Assembly: GCA_041398025.1 (NCBI GenBank)
Contig: JAWKVM010000009.1
Span: 62,001-126,000, forward strand
DNA: 64,000 nt
DNA from: JANQPX01 sp041398025
GTDB taxonomy: Bacteria; Pseudomonadota; Alphaproteobacteria; Geminicoccales; Geminicoccaceae
Direction of reading: 5' to 3'
Positions within the stretch are counted from its first letter, which is position 1. The number at the start of each line of letters is the position of its first letter. Shown in pieces: positions 9,104 through 20,418 of this stretch. The notes beneath the pieces are model-generated. The model was not told where the DNA came from. It was given only the letters and a program-made list of their open reading frames with translations, and searched no databases. The position numbers and the translations under genes are program-made.

Positions 9104-9196
9104 GGCGTCGCCGAAGCGCATCACCGGCCGGACGAACATCGGCATCGGCTAGATTCCACTGGCCAATCCCTGGCTTTCTGATTATGGCGAAAGGTC

Positions 9197-11038
9197 ATGA
9201 AAGAGCGGTCGATCAGTCCCCATGCGATCTCGCTCGACGAGTTCAAAGCCAGGCTGCCGATCGTCGAGATCATCGGCCGCTACGTCCGTCTGGTCAAACG
9301 CGGGCGGGAATTCACCGGGCTTTGTCCTTTCCATCAAGAAAAAACGCCGTCGTTTACCATTTCTGAAGAAAAAGGATTCTATCACTGCTTTGGATGCAAC
9401 CAGAACGGCAATGCGGTGGATTTCATCATGGCCATCGAGGGGCTGGATTTCGGCCAGGCGATCCAGCGCCTCTCCGACCTTACGGGCTTGCCGCCGCCCC
9501 TGCGCGCGGGCAAGTCGTCAACCCAGGCGGAAAAAACCCTCCACGGGGCCAATGAGGCGGCGGCGGCCTGGTTCCGGGAGAGTCTGAGCGGACCGGGCGG
9601 CGGTGATGCGCGCGCCTATCTGGAGCGTCGCGGGCTGGATGCGGCGATCATCGAACGCTTCGGCCTCGGCTACGCCCCGGCGGGTCGTGGCGGGCTGCGC
9701 CAGGCCCTGCTGGCCAAAGGCTTCAGGGAGGTGGACCTGGTGCGCGCCGGCCTGTTGATCCGGCCCGACGACGGCGGCTGCTACGATCGTTTTCGCCATC
9801 GCGTCATGTTTCCGATCCAGGACGTCAGGGGCCGGGTCATCGCCTTCGGCGGCCGTGCCCTGGGCGAGGCCCGTGCGAAATATCTGAACACGCCGGAAAC
9901 CGAGCTGTTTCACAAAGGCGACCTTCTCTATGGCCTGGCGCTCGCACGTTCGGCCGCTCGCGCTACGGGTTCGATCATCGTCGCCGAAGGCTATATGGAC
10001 GTGATCGCGCTCGCCCGCGCCGGTTTCGACCACGCGGTAGCGCCCCTTGGCACCGCGATCACCGAACAGCAGCTCGCTCTTCTCTGGCAGGCCGCCGACG
10101 AGCCGATCATCTGTCTGGACGGCGACGAGGCCGGGTTGAGAGCCGGCCACCGTCTGATCGAGCGCGCCCTGCCCAAGCTGACGCCCGGCAAATCTCTTCG
10201 TTTCGCGCTTCTCACCGAAGGCCATGACCCCGACGACCTCCTGCGCGTGGGCGGCAGGGACAAGCTCGCGCAGATCCTGGGCGAGGCCATGCCGCTTCTC
10301 GATTTTCTCTGGCAAAGCGAAACCAGAAAGCGCGCCCTGGATACGCCCGAACGCCAGGCCGCGCTTCGCCAACGGCTGTCCGAGCTGACCCGGTCGATCG
10401 ACCATGCCGAGGTCCGGCGGTCCTTCCGTGAGGCATTTCGGCAACAGTGGCAGCATCGATTTGGCGCCTATCGCTCGAAGCAGCGCCGCGCCGAGCCCAC
10501 CTATATTGCACCGGACGCCGCTCGCGGCGTAGGCGAACACCGCCTGGCGGCCGGGATCTCGAACCCCGAAATCACAAGCGAACGGCAGCTTTTGGGGCCG
10601 TTGATCGTCCATCCGGACCTGCTCGCTGACGTCGAGGAGGATCTGGCCGCGCTGAGCTTCGTCAATCCCAGGCTTGAAGCGCTGCGTCAGGAGATAATTT
10701 CCTGGTACACCGAGAGCGAAGATCTTGACCAGGACCGGTTGAGCAACCACCTCTGCACAAACGGTTTTGCAGCCGAGATTGGGCAGTTGACGCAAATCGG
10801 ACCGTCGTCGATCGCGACGGCTTGGTATCGTCGGCCGGATACGCAGAAGGTGGACGTTCTTGAAGCTTGGCGGGCGCGCTGGATGCAGTATCGGAAGTTC
10901 AGTGAACATCGCGGCATCAAACAGGCCGTCTCGGAGGCCATTTCCGGCAAGCTTGAGGATGAAGCCAGGGTGCGATTGCTGACGACCGATCGATTGTTGA
11001 ACAAGGACGTCACGAAAAGAGCGAAGAGCGGCCGATGA
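9197..11038 (+). CDS. dnaG: DNA primase
   Basis: DnaG makes the RNA primers for replication. The 613 residues run from an N-terminal zinc finger (C43, H46, C64, C67 in CPFHQ...HCFGC) through the RNA-polymerase-like core (FGGRALGEARAKYLNTPETE near residues 217-236) to the TOPRIM metal site (E264 in VAEGYMDVI, D308 and D310 in CLDGDEAG). A C-terminal helical part, poorly conserved as usual, would contact DnaB. It lies between yqeY and rpoD, the classical macromolecular-synthesis grouping without rpsU. Confidence 0.97.
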   Translation: MKERSISPHAISLDEFKARLPIVEIIGRYVRLVKRGREFTGLCPFHQEKTPSFTISEEKGFYHCFGCNQNGNAVDFIMAIEGLDFGQAIQRLSDLTGLPPPLRAGKSSTQAEKTLHGANEAAAAWFRESLSGPGGGDARAYLERRGLDAAIIERFGLGYAPAGRGGLRQALLAKGFREVDLVRAGLLIRPDDGGCYDRFRHRVMFPIQDVRGRVIAFGGRALGEARAKYLNTPETELFHKGDLLYGLALARSAARATGSIIVAEGYMDVIALARAGFDHAVAPLGTAITEQQLALLWQAADEPIICLDGDEAGLRAGHRLIERALPKLTPGKSLRFALLTEGHDPDDLLRVGGRDKLAQILGEAMPLLDFLWQSETRKRALDTPERQAALRQRLSELTRSIDHAEVRRSFREAFRQQWQHRFGAYRSKQRRAEPTYIAPDAARGVGEHRLAAGISNPEITSERQLLGPLIVHPDLLADVEEDLAALSFVNPRLEALRQEIISWYTESEDLDQDRLSNHLCTNGFAAEIGQLTQIGPSSIATAWYRRPDTQKVDVLEAWRARWMQYRKFSEHRGIKQAVSEAISGKLEDEARVRLLTTDRLLNKDVTKRAKSGR

Positions 11039-11159
11039 TCGATATCGGGCGAGATGGTCGGCTGCTTTTGCGAAGTCGGCGACTGGGATGTGTGGGTAGA
11101 GCGATGGCCGGCGCTTCCGGTCGTCAACATGGGTTATCGGGCTGATAGGGGAACGACGC

Positions 11160-13175
<2,016 letters not shown>

Positions 13176-13188
13176 TGCGACGCGTATA

Positions 13189-13234
13189 GCCCGATGTCTT
13201 CCCGGCGATCGGCATCGGCGGGAAGACATCGGGC
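13189..13234 (+). terminator. 16-bp perfect stem-loop after rpoD
   Basis: Bases 13189-13204 are the exact reverse complement of 13219-13234, with a 14-base loop, starting 14 bases after the rpoD stop. No T-run follows on either strand, so it may be an atypical terminator or a 3'-end stabiliser of the rpoD mRNA rather than a classic intrinsic terminator. Confidence 0.6.
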
Positions 13235-13416
13235 GACCCGTCGTCGAGATCTTCAGGCTTGGGGGTTATGCCAACCCACCCAAACATTGAGCGTTTCGAC
13301 AAGCTTCGTTGACGTCGACCGCGTGGTCTTCATGCCCAACTTTAGAGCATTTTCCTATTGCATGGAATCGATCCCTGTGATTCGACAATGTCGGTTGAGA
13401 CTACTGAGTGGGGACA

Positions 13417-14362
13417 GTGCCGGCACCGTTGCCGTTGGATTTGAGAGAGCGGCTTGTTGCGGCCGTCGAGAGCGGCAGGTCGATCAGACAGGCGGCGCTT
13501 CGGTATTCGTGGGCCCGTCGGCGGTGATCAAGCTGATGCAGTTATCACAGACGACTGGCAGTCTGGAAGCCGGAGCCATCTGGCGGGCGCAAACCGCCTT
13601 GCTCGAGCCCCAAGCGCCGAGGCGCTGGCCGGATATGGTCGCAAACGATCACGACCTGACGCTGGTCGAGATCCGGGCCGTGCCTGAGCGCCGCTTCGAT
13701 GTGACAGTCGGGCTTTCGACCAGCCATCGCATGCTCCGCCGGCTTGGGCTCAGGCTCAGGAAAAGTCGCTGAGAGCCGCTGAGCAAGACTGACCGGACGT
13801 CGCCCTGAAGCGCCGTCGCTGGCGCGCCTGGCAGCGCTTCATGGATCCCGAACGTTTCGTCGTCATCGACGAGACCGCAACCGCCATCAACATGACCAGG
13901 CGCTATGGCCGCTGCCCTCGAACCAGCGCCTGGCGGCCAAGGCGCACCACGGGCATTGGCGCACCACCACCTTCGTCGCCGCCCTCAAACGAAGCGGGAT
14001 CATAACCCCTCGGTGCTCGACGGCCCGATGACGAGTGCGGCTTTCCGGGCCTATGCCGAGCCATTCCTCGCGCCAGCCCTCAAACGGGGCGAGCGTCGTC
14101 GTGATGGACAACCTGTCAGCACACAAGGTCGACGGCGTCCGGCAGGCCAATGAGCGCGCCAGCGCATCGGTTCTCTCCCGCTGCCTTACGGCCCGGACCT
14201 GGATCCCATTGAGCAGGTGTTCGCCAGGATCAAGGCCATTCTGCGAAAGGCCGCGGCGAGAACGAAAGAAGCGCTCCGGGATGCTATCTGCATAGCCCTC
14301 GAACGAGTGACGCTGACGAGTGCGAAGGATATCTCCAACATTGGGAATATGGATCTACGTGA
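13417..14362 (+). pseudogene. Decayed IS630-family transposase
   Basis: Translating in shifting frames recovers a full IS630-type transposase. It opens VPAPLPLDLRERLVAAVESG with the helix-turn-helix SIRQAALR, then (after a one-base deletion near 13508) GPSAVIKLMQ. The LSTSHRMLRRLGLRL segment ends the DNA-binding half. The catalytic DDE half follows: VVIDETATAINMTRRYGR at about 13860-13917, VVMDNLSAHKV at about 14096-14130, and PYGPDLDPIEQVFARIKAIL at about 14189-14250. The C-terminus matches in a third frame and stops at 14362. At least five frame changes make it inactive. Terminal inverted repeats were not found. Confidence 0.8.
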
Positions 14363-14715
14363 ATGAAAAAACGTTGCTCTTGGAGGCGGGTGGTGACAAA
14401 TTCGCCTATCGTCATGATGTTCTTAGTTTATCCACACCTTGCATGTTCGATCCGCAAGGAGCGACCGCAATTTTTTTGGAGAATGATTCGTGTGGATCAA
14501 GATGACCCTTCGTGACGATCAGATGAACTTGGCCTCGGATTGAACCGATGGCCGTTGGATCCCTCGGATGTGGCAGCACGAAGGCCATCTCAGGCGTGGC
14601 GGACAACCAAACATACAAAGGGAACCGAACAACCGGCAGTTTCAAATACATATCAATGCGCAACGTTTCTGAAATTTGATGGCCTGCTCGGGAGCAAGCA
14701 TAGGCATATAGGTCT
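14363..14715. other. Spacer between two IS relics
   Basis: No gene is convincing here. A 149-codon open frame on the minus strand (14412-14861) crosses it and runs into the IS5 relic, so I treat it as chance. The base composition is more AT-rich than the flanks, consistent with decayed foreign DNA. Confidence 0.5.
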
Positions 14716-15335
14716 GGCGATCTGCCGCCGCATTCGGCGCATTTCAGACCGTCAAGCGACGTCATTGCCGATGGCTGGAGCGCGGTCTGGATCGACCGTT
14801 TGTTCGAGCCGTTGGGCCAGGATACCGATCTCGAATGGCTGATGCTGGACAGCACCGTCATCCGTGCCCATCAGCAGGCGGTTGGCGCACCGATGAAAAA
14901 AGAGGGCAGAAAGCCCAGGGCCTGGGCTGTTCGAGAGGCGGCTTTTCGACCAAGTCTCTGTCGCAACCGGATGGTTCAGGCAACCCCTGCCGCTTTCGCC
15001 GGGGCCGGCCAGGAAAACGACATGGTCAGGGCGCTCGATTCGTCGACGGCATCAAGCCCGACGCCCTACTCGCTGATCGAGCCCATGATGCCGATCGCCT
15101 GATGGACGTCATCCCGATGCCGGCGCCGAGCCTGTCATGCCGCCAAGGCGTCATCGAAAGTATCAGCATGCCTGCGACGAGGGGCTCTACAAAGAGCGCA
15201 AACGTCATCGAAAGGTTCTTCAACAAGCTCAAGCAGTCTGGACGCGTCGCCACACGCTGCGACAAGCTTCTCAACAATCTCATGGGCTTCGTCAAAATCG
15301 CCAGCATCCCCAGATGTTTTGTCACCACCGCCTAG
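14716..15335 (+). pseudogene. Decayed IS5-family (IS427-like) transposase
   Basis: Fragments of the two-frame IS5-type transposase can be read in order. The end of the first frame is AFGAFQTVKRRHCRWLERGL (about 14730-14790). The catalytic start of the second frame is EWLMLDSTVIRAHQQAVGAP (about 14830-14890). Then come RGGFSTKS, DALLADRAHDADRLMDVI and finally the IERFFNKLKQSGRVATR and LLNNLMGFVKIASIP blocks (about 15205-15315). Several indels separate the blocks, so no active enzyme can be made. It sits immediately before a palindromic repeat. Confidence 0.8.
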
Positions 15336-15370
15336 CGCTCTGTTATTGACCGGCTGTCATCAGGGCATTC

Positions 15371-15445
15371 TGGTCCATGCGATCCTCGAACCGAGCCTCG
15401 GCCCTGCCTTTGTCGGCGGACGGACTCCCAGGATCGCATGGGCCA
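15371..15445. repeat. Palindrome-ended intergenic repeat, copy 1
   Basis: The element begins TGGTCCATGCGATCCT and ends with the near-exact reverse complement AGGATCGCATGGGCCA (one mismatch) about 43 bases later. A related element with the same ends, including the shared ACGGACTCCCAGGATC block, lies at 35875-35962. It could be a REP/MITE-like element or a transcript hairpin. Confidence 0.65.
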
Positions 15446-15564
15446 TCACACAGATAGCAAAGGGTCGCTAACGCAGCGTTAACAAGACAAACGTCGCCGG
15501 CAAAGAAACCAAACCAAACCTTCTCAAGGCGGGGCTGGTATTATTCCGCTTGCGAGGCTTGTCA

Positions 15565-17644
15565 TCACCGGCCTTCGCGGTACCAGGCGGCGCCGAGCGT
15601 GCCGAGCAGCAGGAGCAAAGCCAGTACGGCCGGCAGCAGCGGCATCTGGTTGGCGCCGGTGACGATAGCGGTCCTTGCGCAGGAACCCGATCCAGTCCCG
15701 GCCGCCTGCGCACGCCCTCGCCGGTCTTGCGCACGGCGGGCAGACCGTCATCGGCAAGCCAGACCATCGCACCGCCGGTCGTGTCGGCAAGCGGCGTCAG
15801 ACGCTCACCCGTCGCGCGCATGTCGGCAAGCTCAAGGCCGCTGATCGGACGCATGGCGGCGTAGGTGGTGAGATCGCCGTCTTCGATCCGATAGAGGCCG
15901 CGTTCATCAGCCTGAAACTGGGCCGTTCCGATACCGTCGCCAGCCGGTTCGAGCCCGACCGCACGCTCCTCGCCCGATGGCAGCGTCACCGTGACGTCGC
16001 CGTCGACGTCGTGGAGGGACCGTCGCTCGATCAAGATCTGCTCGCCTTGCGCCGCCGCCAGCAGCATCTCCTCTTCGAGTTCCGGCTCCTGCATCAGCCA
16101 ATGCACCAGACGCCGAAGGAGCAGACCTGCGGCTCCCCTTCCTCGACACCACGCGCCCAGAGCCAGGGATGGTCGGACAAAAGCTGCGCCACCCTGCCCT
16201 CGCCGATCCGGTCGAGCACCAGCAGCGGACGCTCGGCGGCGCCGGTCATCAGCACCTCGCTGTCGCTGACCTCGACATCGACCTGGCGAAACCAGCGCCC
16301 CCAGGCAGGCTCACTCTGACCGCGGGCGCCGAGTCGCGTCGTCTGCGCCAGATCCCGCGTCACCGGATGACGATTGCCAGTGTCGGTGATCAGCGGCACG
16401 AACCCCTGATCATAGACCACGCCGGACGGCCGCGCCGGCAGGACCCGGGCGAGCGGCGTGCGGTAGAGGCTGAGCGGGTGGGCGAATTCCGGGCCTGCGA
16501 TCTCGAGCAGCGCCCCCCCGTCCTCGACATAGGCAGCGACATTGTCGAGATAGGCGAGCGGCAGCAGGCCGCGGCGGGAGTAGCGATCGAAAATCACCAG
16601 ATCGAACTCGCCGAGCTTGACCTCGAACAGCTCGCGCGACGGGAACGCGATCAGCGCAAGCTCGCGGATCGGCGTGCCGTCCTGCTTTTCCGGCGGACGC
16701 AGGATGGTGAAATGCACGAGATCGACGGCGGGGTCGGCCTTCAGCAGATTGCGCCAGACGCGCAGCCCCGGATAGGGCTGACCGGAAACCAGGAGCACGC
16801 GCAGCCGGTCACGCACCCCGTTGATGAAGAACACTTGCCGATTGTTCTGGAGCGTCAGCTCGCCGTCGAGCGCAGCGGCCTCGAGCTCGATCACCGTCTG
16901 GCCGGCGCGGTCCAGCTCGATCGACAGCGTTTCCGCTTCACCTGGTGTCGCCTGCAGCCGATGCACGACCTCGCCATTCTGGCGAAGGGTCACCGCGACC
17001 GGGGCTCCTGCCGGTGCCGGCCCCAGGTCCTCCACGCGGAAACCGATCTCCAGCGGGTCGCCGACCACGCCGTAGCTCGGGACCTCGTCGACCACCAGGC
17101 GCCGATCGATCTCGTCCCGTCGGCCGGTCAGAAGAACATGCACCGGCGCGTCGATGCCGAGCTTCTCGATCTCGGCCGGCACGTCATGCACCTGGCCATC
17201 GGTCACCACGGCGACGCCCGAGAGGTTCTTCAGGCCGATTTCCGCGATCGCCGAGCCGAGCGCGCTGAAAAGCCTGGTGCCTCCTTTGCCTTCGCCGCTC
17301 ACCGTGGTCTCGACGAGCTCGGTATCGGGCAGCGCCTTCAGGCGCTCGCGCAAGCCGATCGACGCCTCGTCCACCTGGGCGGGACGGTCGTCGATCGCCT
17401 GGGACGGCGAGCGATCGGTGACCAGCAGCACCACATCGTCGATCGGATCCCGCTCCTCCTCGATCGCCACCGGATTGACCAGGGCCAGCAGGCCCAGGGA
17501 CAGCATGGCGGCGCGGAACAGCGTGCCTCTCGCCCGCCGCCAGAAGCCAAGGCCGGTGACCAGCAGGATCGCCAGGCCGAGCACCACCAGCAGCCAGACC
17601 GGCAGCAGCGGCGAGAAGGTCAGGGACAGCGCGGCGTCGGTCAT
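15565..17644 (-). pseudogene. VWA/GATase-like membrane protein, broken by frameshifts
   Basis: The first 500 or so residues are intact: two N-terminal membrane helices, a von Willebrand-like segment (VVLLVTDRSPSQAIDDR near residue 72), a beta-rich middle and a glutamine-amidotransferase-like domain (FDLVIFDRYSRRG, ALLEIAGPEFAHP). Then the frame is lost near 16111-16130, regained as LVHWLMQEPELEEEM, lost near 15701-15710 (recovering DWIGFLRKDRY) and again near 15661-15671 (recovering the C-terminal helix PLLPAVLALLLLLG before the stop at 15565). Co-linearity of all pieces shows a single former gene of about 690 codons. It overlaps the upstream DUF4159 gene by 4 bases and ends the MoxR cluster. 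Sequence error is an alternative to true decay. Confidence 0.75.
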
Positions 17645-20415
17645 TGGCCGAGCCTTTCCAGCAGCGCCGGGATGTGGACCTGGTCGGTCTTGTAGTTGCC
17701 GGTGAGCGCATACATCACGAGATTGACCCCGAAGCGGTTGGCCATCTCGCGCTGGCGCTCGCCGCCGGGCGTGACCGGGAACATCGGCATGGTGAAGCTG
17801 TCGATCGCCCAGGCCGCCGCCCAGCCATGGCTGCCGATGATCACCGAGGACACGCCGTCATTGACGCTCGGCTCCGGACGATCGACCCAGACCGGCCGCC
17901 CGGTCCAGCGCCCGGGAAACTCCTGCAGCAGGTAGAAGGAGCGGGTGAGCGTATGGTCCTCGGGCACGGGCTCGAGCGGCGGCAGGTTGATGCCGTGCAG
18001 CAGCTCGCGCAGGCGGCGCTCGCCGGCACCGCTCCGTTCCTGGCCCGGGATCATGGTGCCGGCATCGCCGGTATCGAACAGGATCATGCCGCCTTGGCGA
18101 AGATAGGCGTCGACCCGGTCGCGCACGTTCGGCGAGATGTCCGGATGGTCCGGCGGGATCGGCCAGTAGAGCAGCGGGTAGAGATTAAGCTCGTCGCTGC
18201 CGAGATTGACCGGAAGGGGCTCGCCCGCCTCGACCGCGGTCCGCCGGTTCAGCACCAGGCTGAGACCATCGAGGCCGGCCTTGCTGACGTCGTCGACCTG
18301 GGTGAGGCCGGTGACGACATAGGCGAGATGGGTCTCGTTGGCGGCGCGCAGGATGCGCTCGTCGCTGCCGGTGTTCTGCGCTCGAGCCTCACCGGCTGCG
18401 GCGCATGCCAGAGTCACGAGCAGGATGCCGGCAGCCGCCTGGCGCGACCCGGCCCGGTAGCCGCCCGGCAGGCCCGGCAGCAGACCGCGCAGCCAAAGGG
18501 CGATCAGCATGTCGGCGAGTGCCAGAAGAATCGCCGCCAGCAGCAGCCACGGCATCAGGCTGAGTTCTTTCGCGCGCGTGAAATCGCCGGCGGGGCCGCC
18601 GAATTCGGCCTCGGTCAACGCCTGCAGATCGGGCACGGCACCCGCGAGGTTGAGCGCCTGGCGCGGGCTTTCCTCGCCGGCGTCGATCAGGCCGTAGAGG
18701 CCGGGCGGGTGCAGCGGGCCGGCCACGGTCTCGGCGAGCTGATCGCCCGGCACCGGCTGGACCTCGGGGCCGGGCTCGACCAGATGGCCGCGGGCATCCA
18801 GGACCTCGACCGGCGCCAGCAGGCCCTCGGGTGCCGTTCCCGCCCCCGATCCGAGGCCGACCACCCGACGCAGCAGCTCGACGAACACGCCGGAAAGCGG
18901 CAGCGACGACCAGTCGCTGTTGGCGGTGGTGTGCACCAGCACCAGCCAGCCCTTGTCCCGGCGCTGGCCGGTGATCAGCGGCGTGCCATCCTCAAGCCTG
19001 GCCCAGCTGTGCGCGGCGAGCGCCGGGCCCGGCTGCGCCAGCACCTGGCGATTGACCACCACGTCCTGCTCCGGGACCTGCAGGCCGGCGAGCGGGCTGC
19101 TGTCGTCGAAGCCGGTGAGCGGCAGAGGGCGCGCCCAGGAGAGCGTGCCGTCGAGAAAACGGTCGCCGCGCCGAAGCGGCACGGGCACGAGAGTGTCGAA
19201 ATCGGCATTGGCGAGCCGCGAGCCGGCGAAGCGCAGCAGCACACCGCCCTCGGCGATCCAGGCGGTGAGCGATTCGCGATCCTCGTCGCTGATCTGACCG
19301 CCGTCGGTCAGGATGATCGCCGAGAGGTCGCGACCCAGGAGGGTGGGAATGTCGCCTTCGACGATGTCGGCATGCTGATGCAGGGCGCGCTCGATATAGT
19401 AGAGTTCGGACAAAAGCGGCTGCGGCGTGTGCTCCGCCCCCAGACCGACCAGGCCGACCGAGCGTCGGAGCCAGCGCTCGTCCAGGAGAACCGTGCCGCC
19501 CACGCCCTCGGACGGATCGATCTCGAGGCGCGCGATCTGATTGCGCAGGTCGAGCGGCAGGTCGATCGCGGCGCTCGCGTCCATCGCCCCCTGTTCGAAC
19601 ACCAGCGGCTGACGCGCCAGCACTTCGCCCTTGGGCCCGAACACGCTGAGGCCGACGGTCCGCGACGGCCCTGCCGACGGTCGTCTCGCCTCGACCACGA
19701 GCTCGGTGGCATCGCTCGCCGGCTGGCGCAGCAGCAGGGCACGCTCGGGCACGGGCGATGCCAGGACCGTCAGGCTGCCGAGTGCGCCAAGGGCGCTTGC
19801 GAACTGCCCGGCGTCCCGGCGCGCCGCGGCATCCACGGCGACGCCGTCGCTCAGCCAGAGAATCTGCGGATCGTCGAGGCGCTCCGCCTGCAGGCGCGCA
19901 AGCGCAAGCTCGCGGGCGGTCGGCCAGGGCTTCGGCTGCCAGCTGGTGATGCTCGGCAACGCGTCCGACGCGCCGAAACGCTGGAAATAGGGCTCTTTCG
20001 GATCGGGCGCGGTGCCGAGCAGAATGACCTCGCGATTTTGCCGGACCGCGCGTTCGGTGAAGCGCTCCATCGCATCGACCCGCCGCTGCCAGCCGGGTGC
20101 CGCCGCCCAGCCGTCGTCGACCACCAGCACCAGCGGGCCGTCGCCGTCGATCTCCGCCTCAGGGCTCCAGATCGGCCCGGCGAGCGCGAGAATCAGGAGG
20201 CAGGTCAGGAGAAGGCGAAGGGCGAGCAGCCAGGGCGGAGTCTTCGCCGAGGTCTCCTCCTCGGGCTCGATGCCGAGGAAGAAGCGCACCGCCGGAAAGC
20301 GGACCAGCTTCGGCGAGGGCGGCGTGATCCTGAGCAGCCACCAGAGTGCCGGCAGCGCCACCAGCAGCGTCAGCAGCCAGGGATTGGTGAAGCCGATGAG
20401 CCCCAGATTGAGCAT
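17641..20415 (-). CDS. DUF4159 domain-containing BatA-like membrane protein
   Basis: This 924-residue protein starts with the BatA-type N-terminus (NPWLLTLLVALPALWWLLRITPP, then a second helix near residue 70) and contains a degenerate VWA-like region (VLVVDDGWAAAPGWQ) and a DJ-1/PfpI-like middle (AIILTDGGQISDEDRESL). A third membrane span lies near residue 660 (LMPWLLLAAILLALADMLIA). The C-terminal DUF4159 domain follows with YPLLYWPIPPDHP and GMILFDTGDAG. In alphaproteobacteria such proteins are encoded with MoxR and DUF58 partners, as here. The unit resembles Bat/MoxR chaperone-type systems linked to envelope stress, but the molecular role is not established. Confidence 0.9.
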   Translation of the reverse strand: MLNLGLIGFTNPWLLTLLVALPALWWLLRITPPSPKLVRFPAVRFFLGIEPEEETSAKTPPWLLALRLLLTCLLILALAGPIWSPEAEIDGDGPLVLVVDDGWAAAPGWQRRVDAMERFTERAVRQNREVILLGTAPDPKEPYFQRFGASDALPSITSWQPKPWPTARELALARLQAERLDDPQILWLSDGVAVDAAARRDAGQFASALGALGSLTVLASPVPERALLLRQPASDATELVVEARRPSAGPSRTVGLSVFGPKGEVLARQPLVFEQGAMDASAAIDLPLDLRNQIARLEIDPSEGVGGTVLLDERWLRRSVGLVGLGAEHTPQPLLSELYYIERALHQHADIVEGDIPTLLGRDLSAIILTDGGQISDEDRESLTAWIAEGGVLLRFAGSRLANADFDTLVPVPLRRGDRFLDGTLSWARPLPLTGFDDSSPLAGLQVPEQDVVVNRQVLAQPGPALAAHSWARLEDGTPLITGQRRDKGWLVLVHTTANSDWSSLPLSGVFVELLRRVVGLGSGAGTAPEGLLAPVEVLDARGHLVEPGPEVQPVPGDQLAETVAGPLHPPGLYGLIDAGEESPRQALNLAGAVPDLQALTEAEFGGPAGDFTRAKELSLMPWLLLAAILLALADMLIALWLRGLLPGLPGGYRAGSRQAAAGILLVTLACAAAGEARAQNTGSDERILRAANETHLAYVVTGLTQVDDVSKAGLDGLSLVLNRRTAVEAGEPLPVNLGSDELNLYPLLYWPIPPDHPDISPNVRDRVDAYLRQGGMILFDTGDAGTMIPGQERSGAGERRLRELLHGINLPPLEPVPEDHTLTRSFYLLQEFPGRWTGRPVWVDRPEPSVNDGVSSVIIGSHGWAAAWAIDSFTMPMFPVTPGGERQREMANRFGVNLVMYALTGNYKTDQVHIPALLERLGQ

Positions 20416-20418
20416 CGG

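Noticed and set aside
14412..14861. 149-codon minus-strand frame in the IS graveyard
   Set aside because: Overlaps the IS5-type relic on the other strand, shows no domain and has no clear ribosome site. It may be a chance frame.
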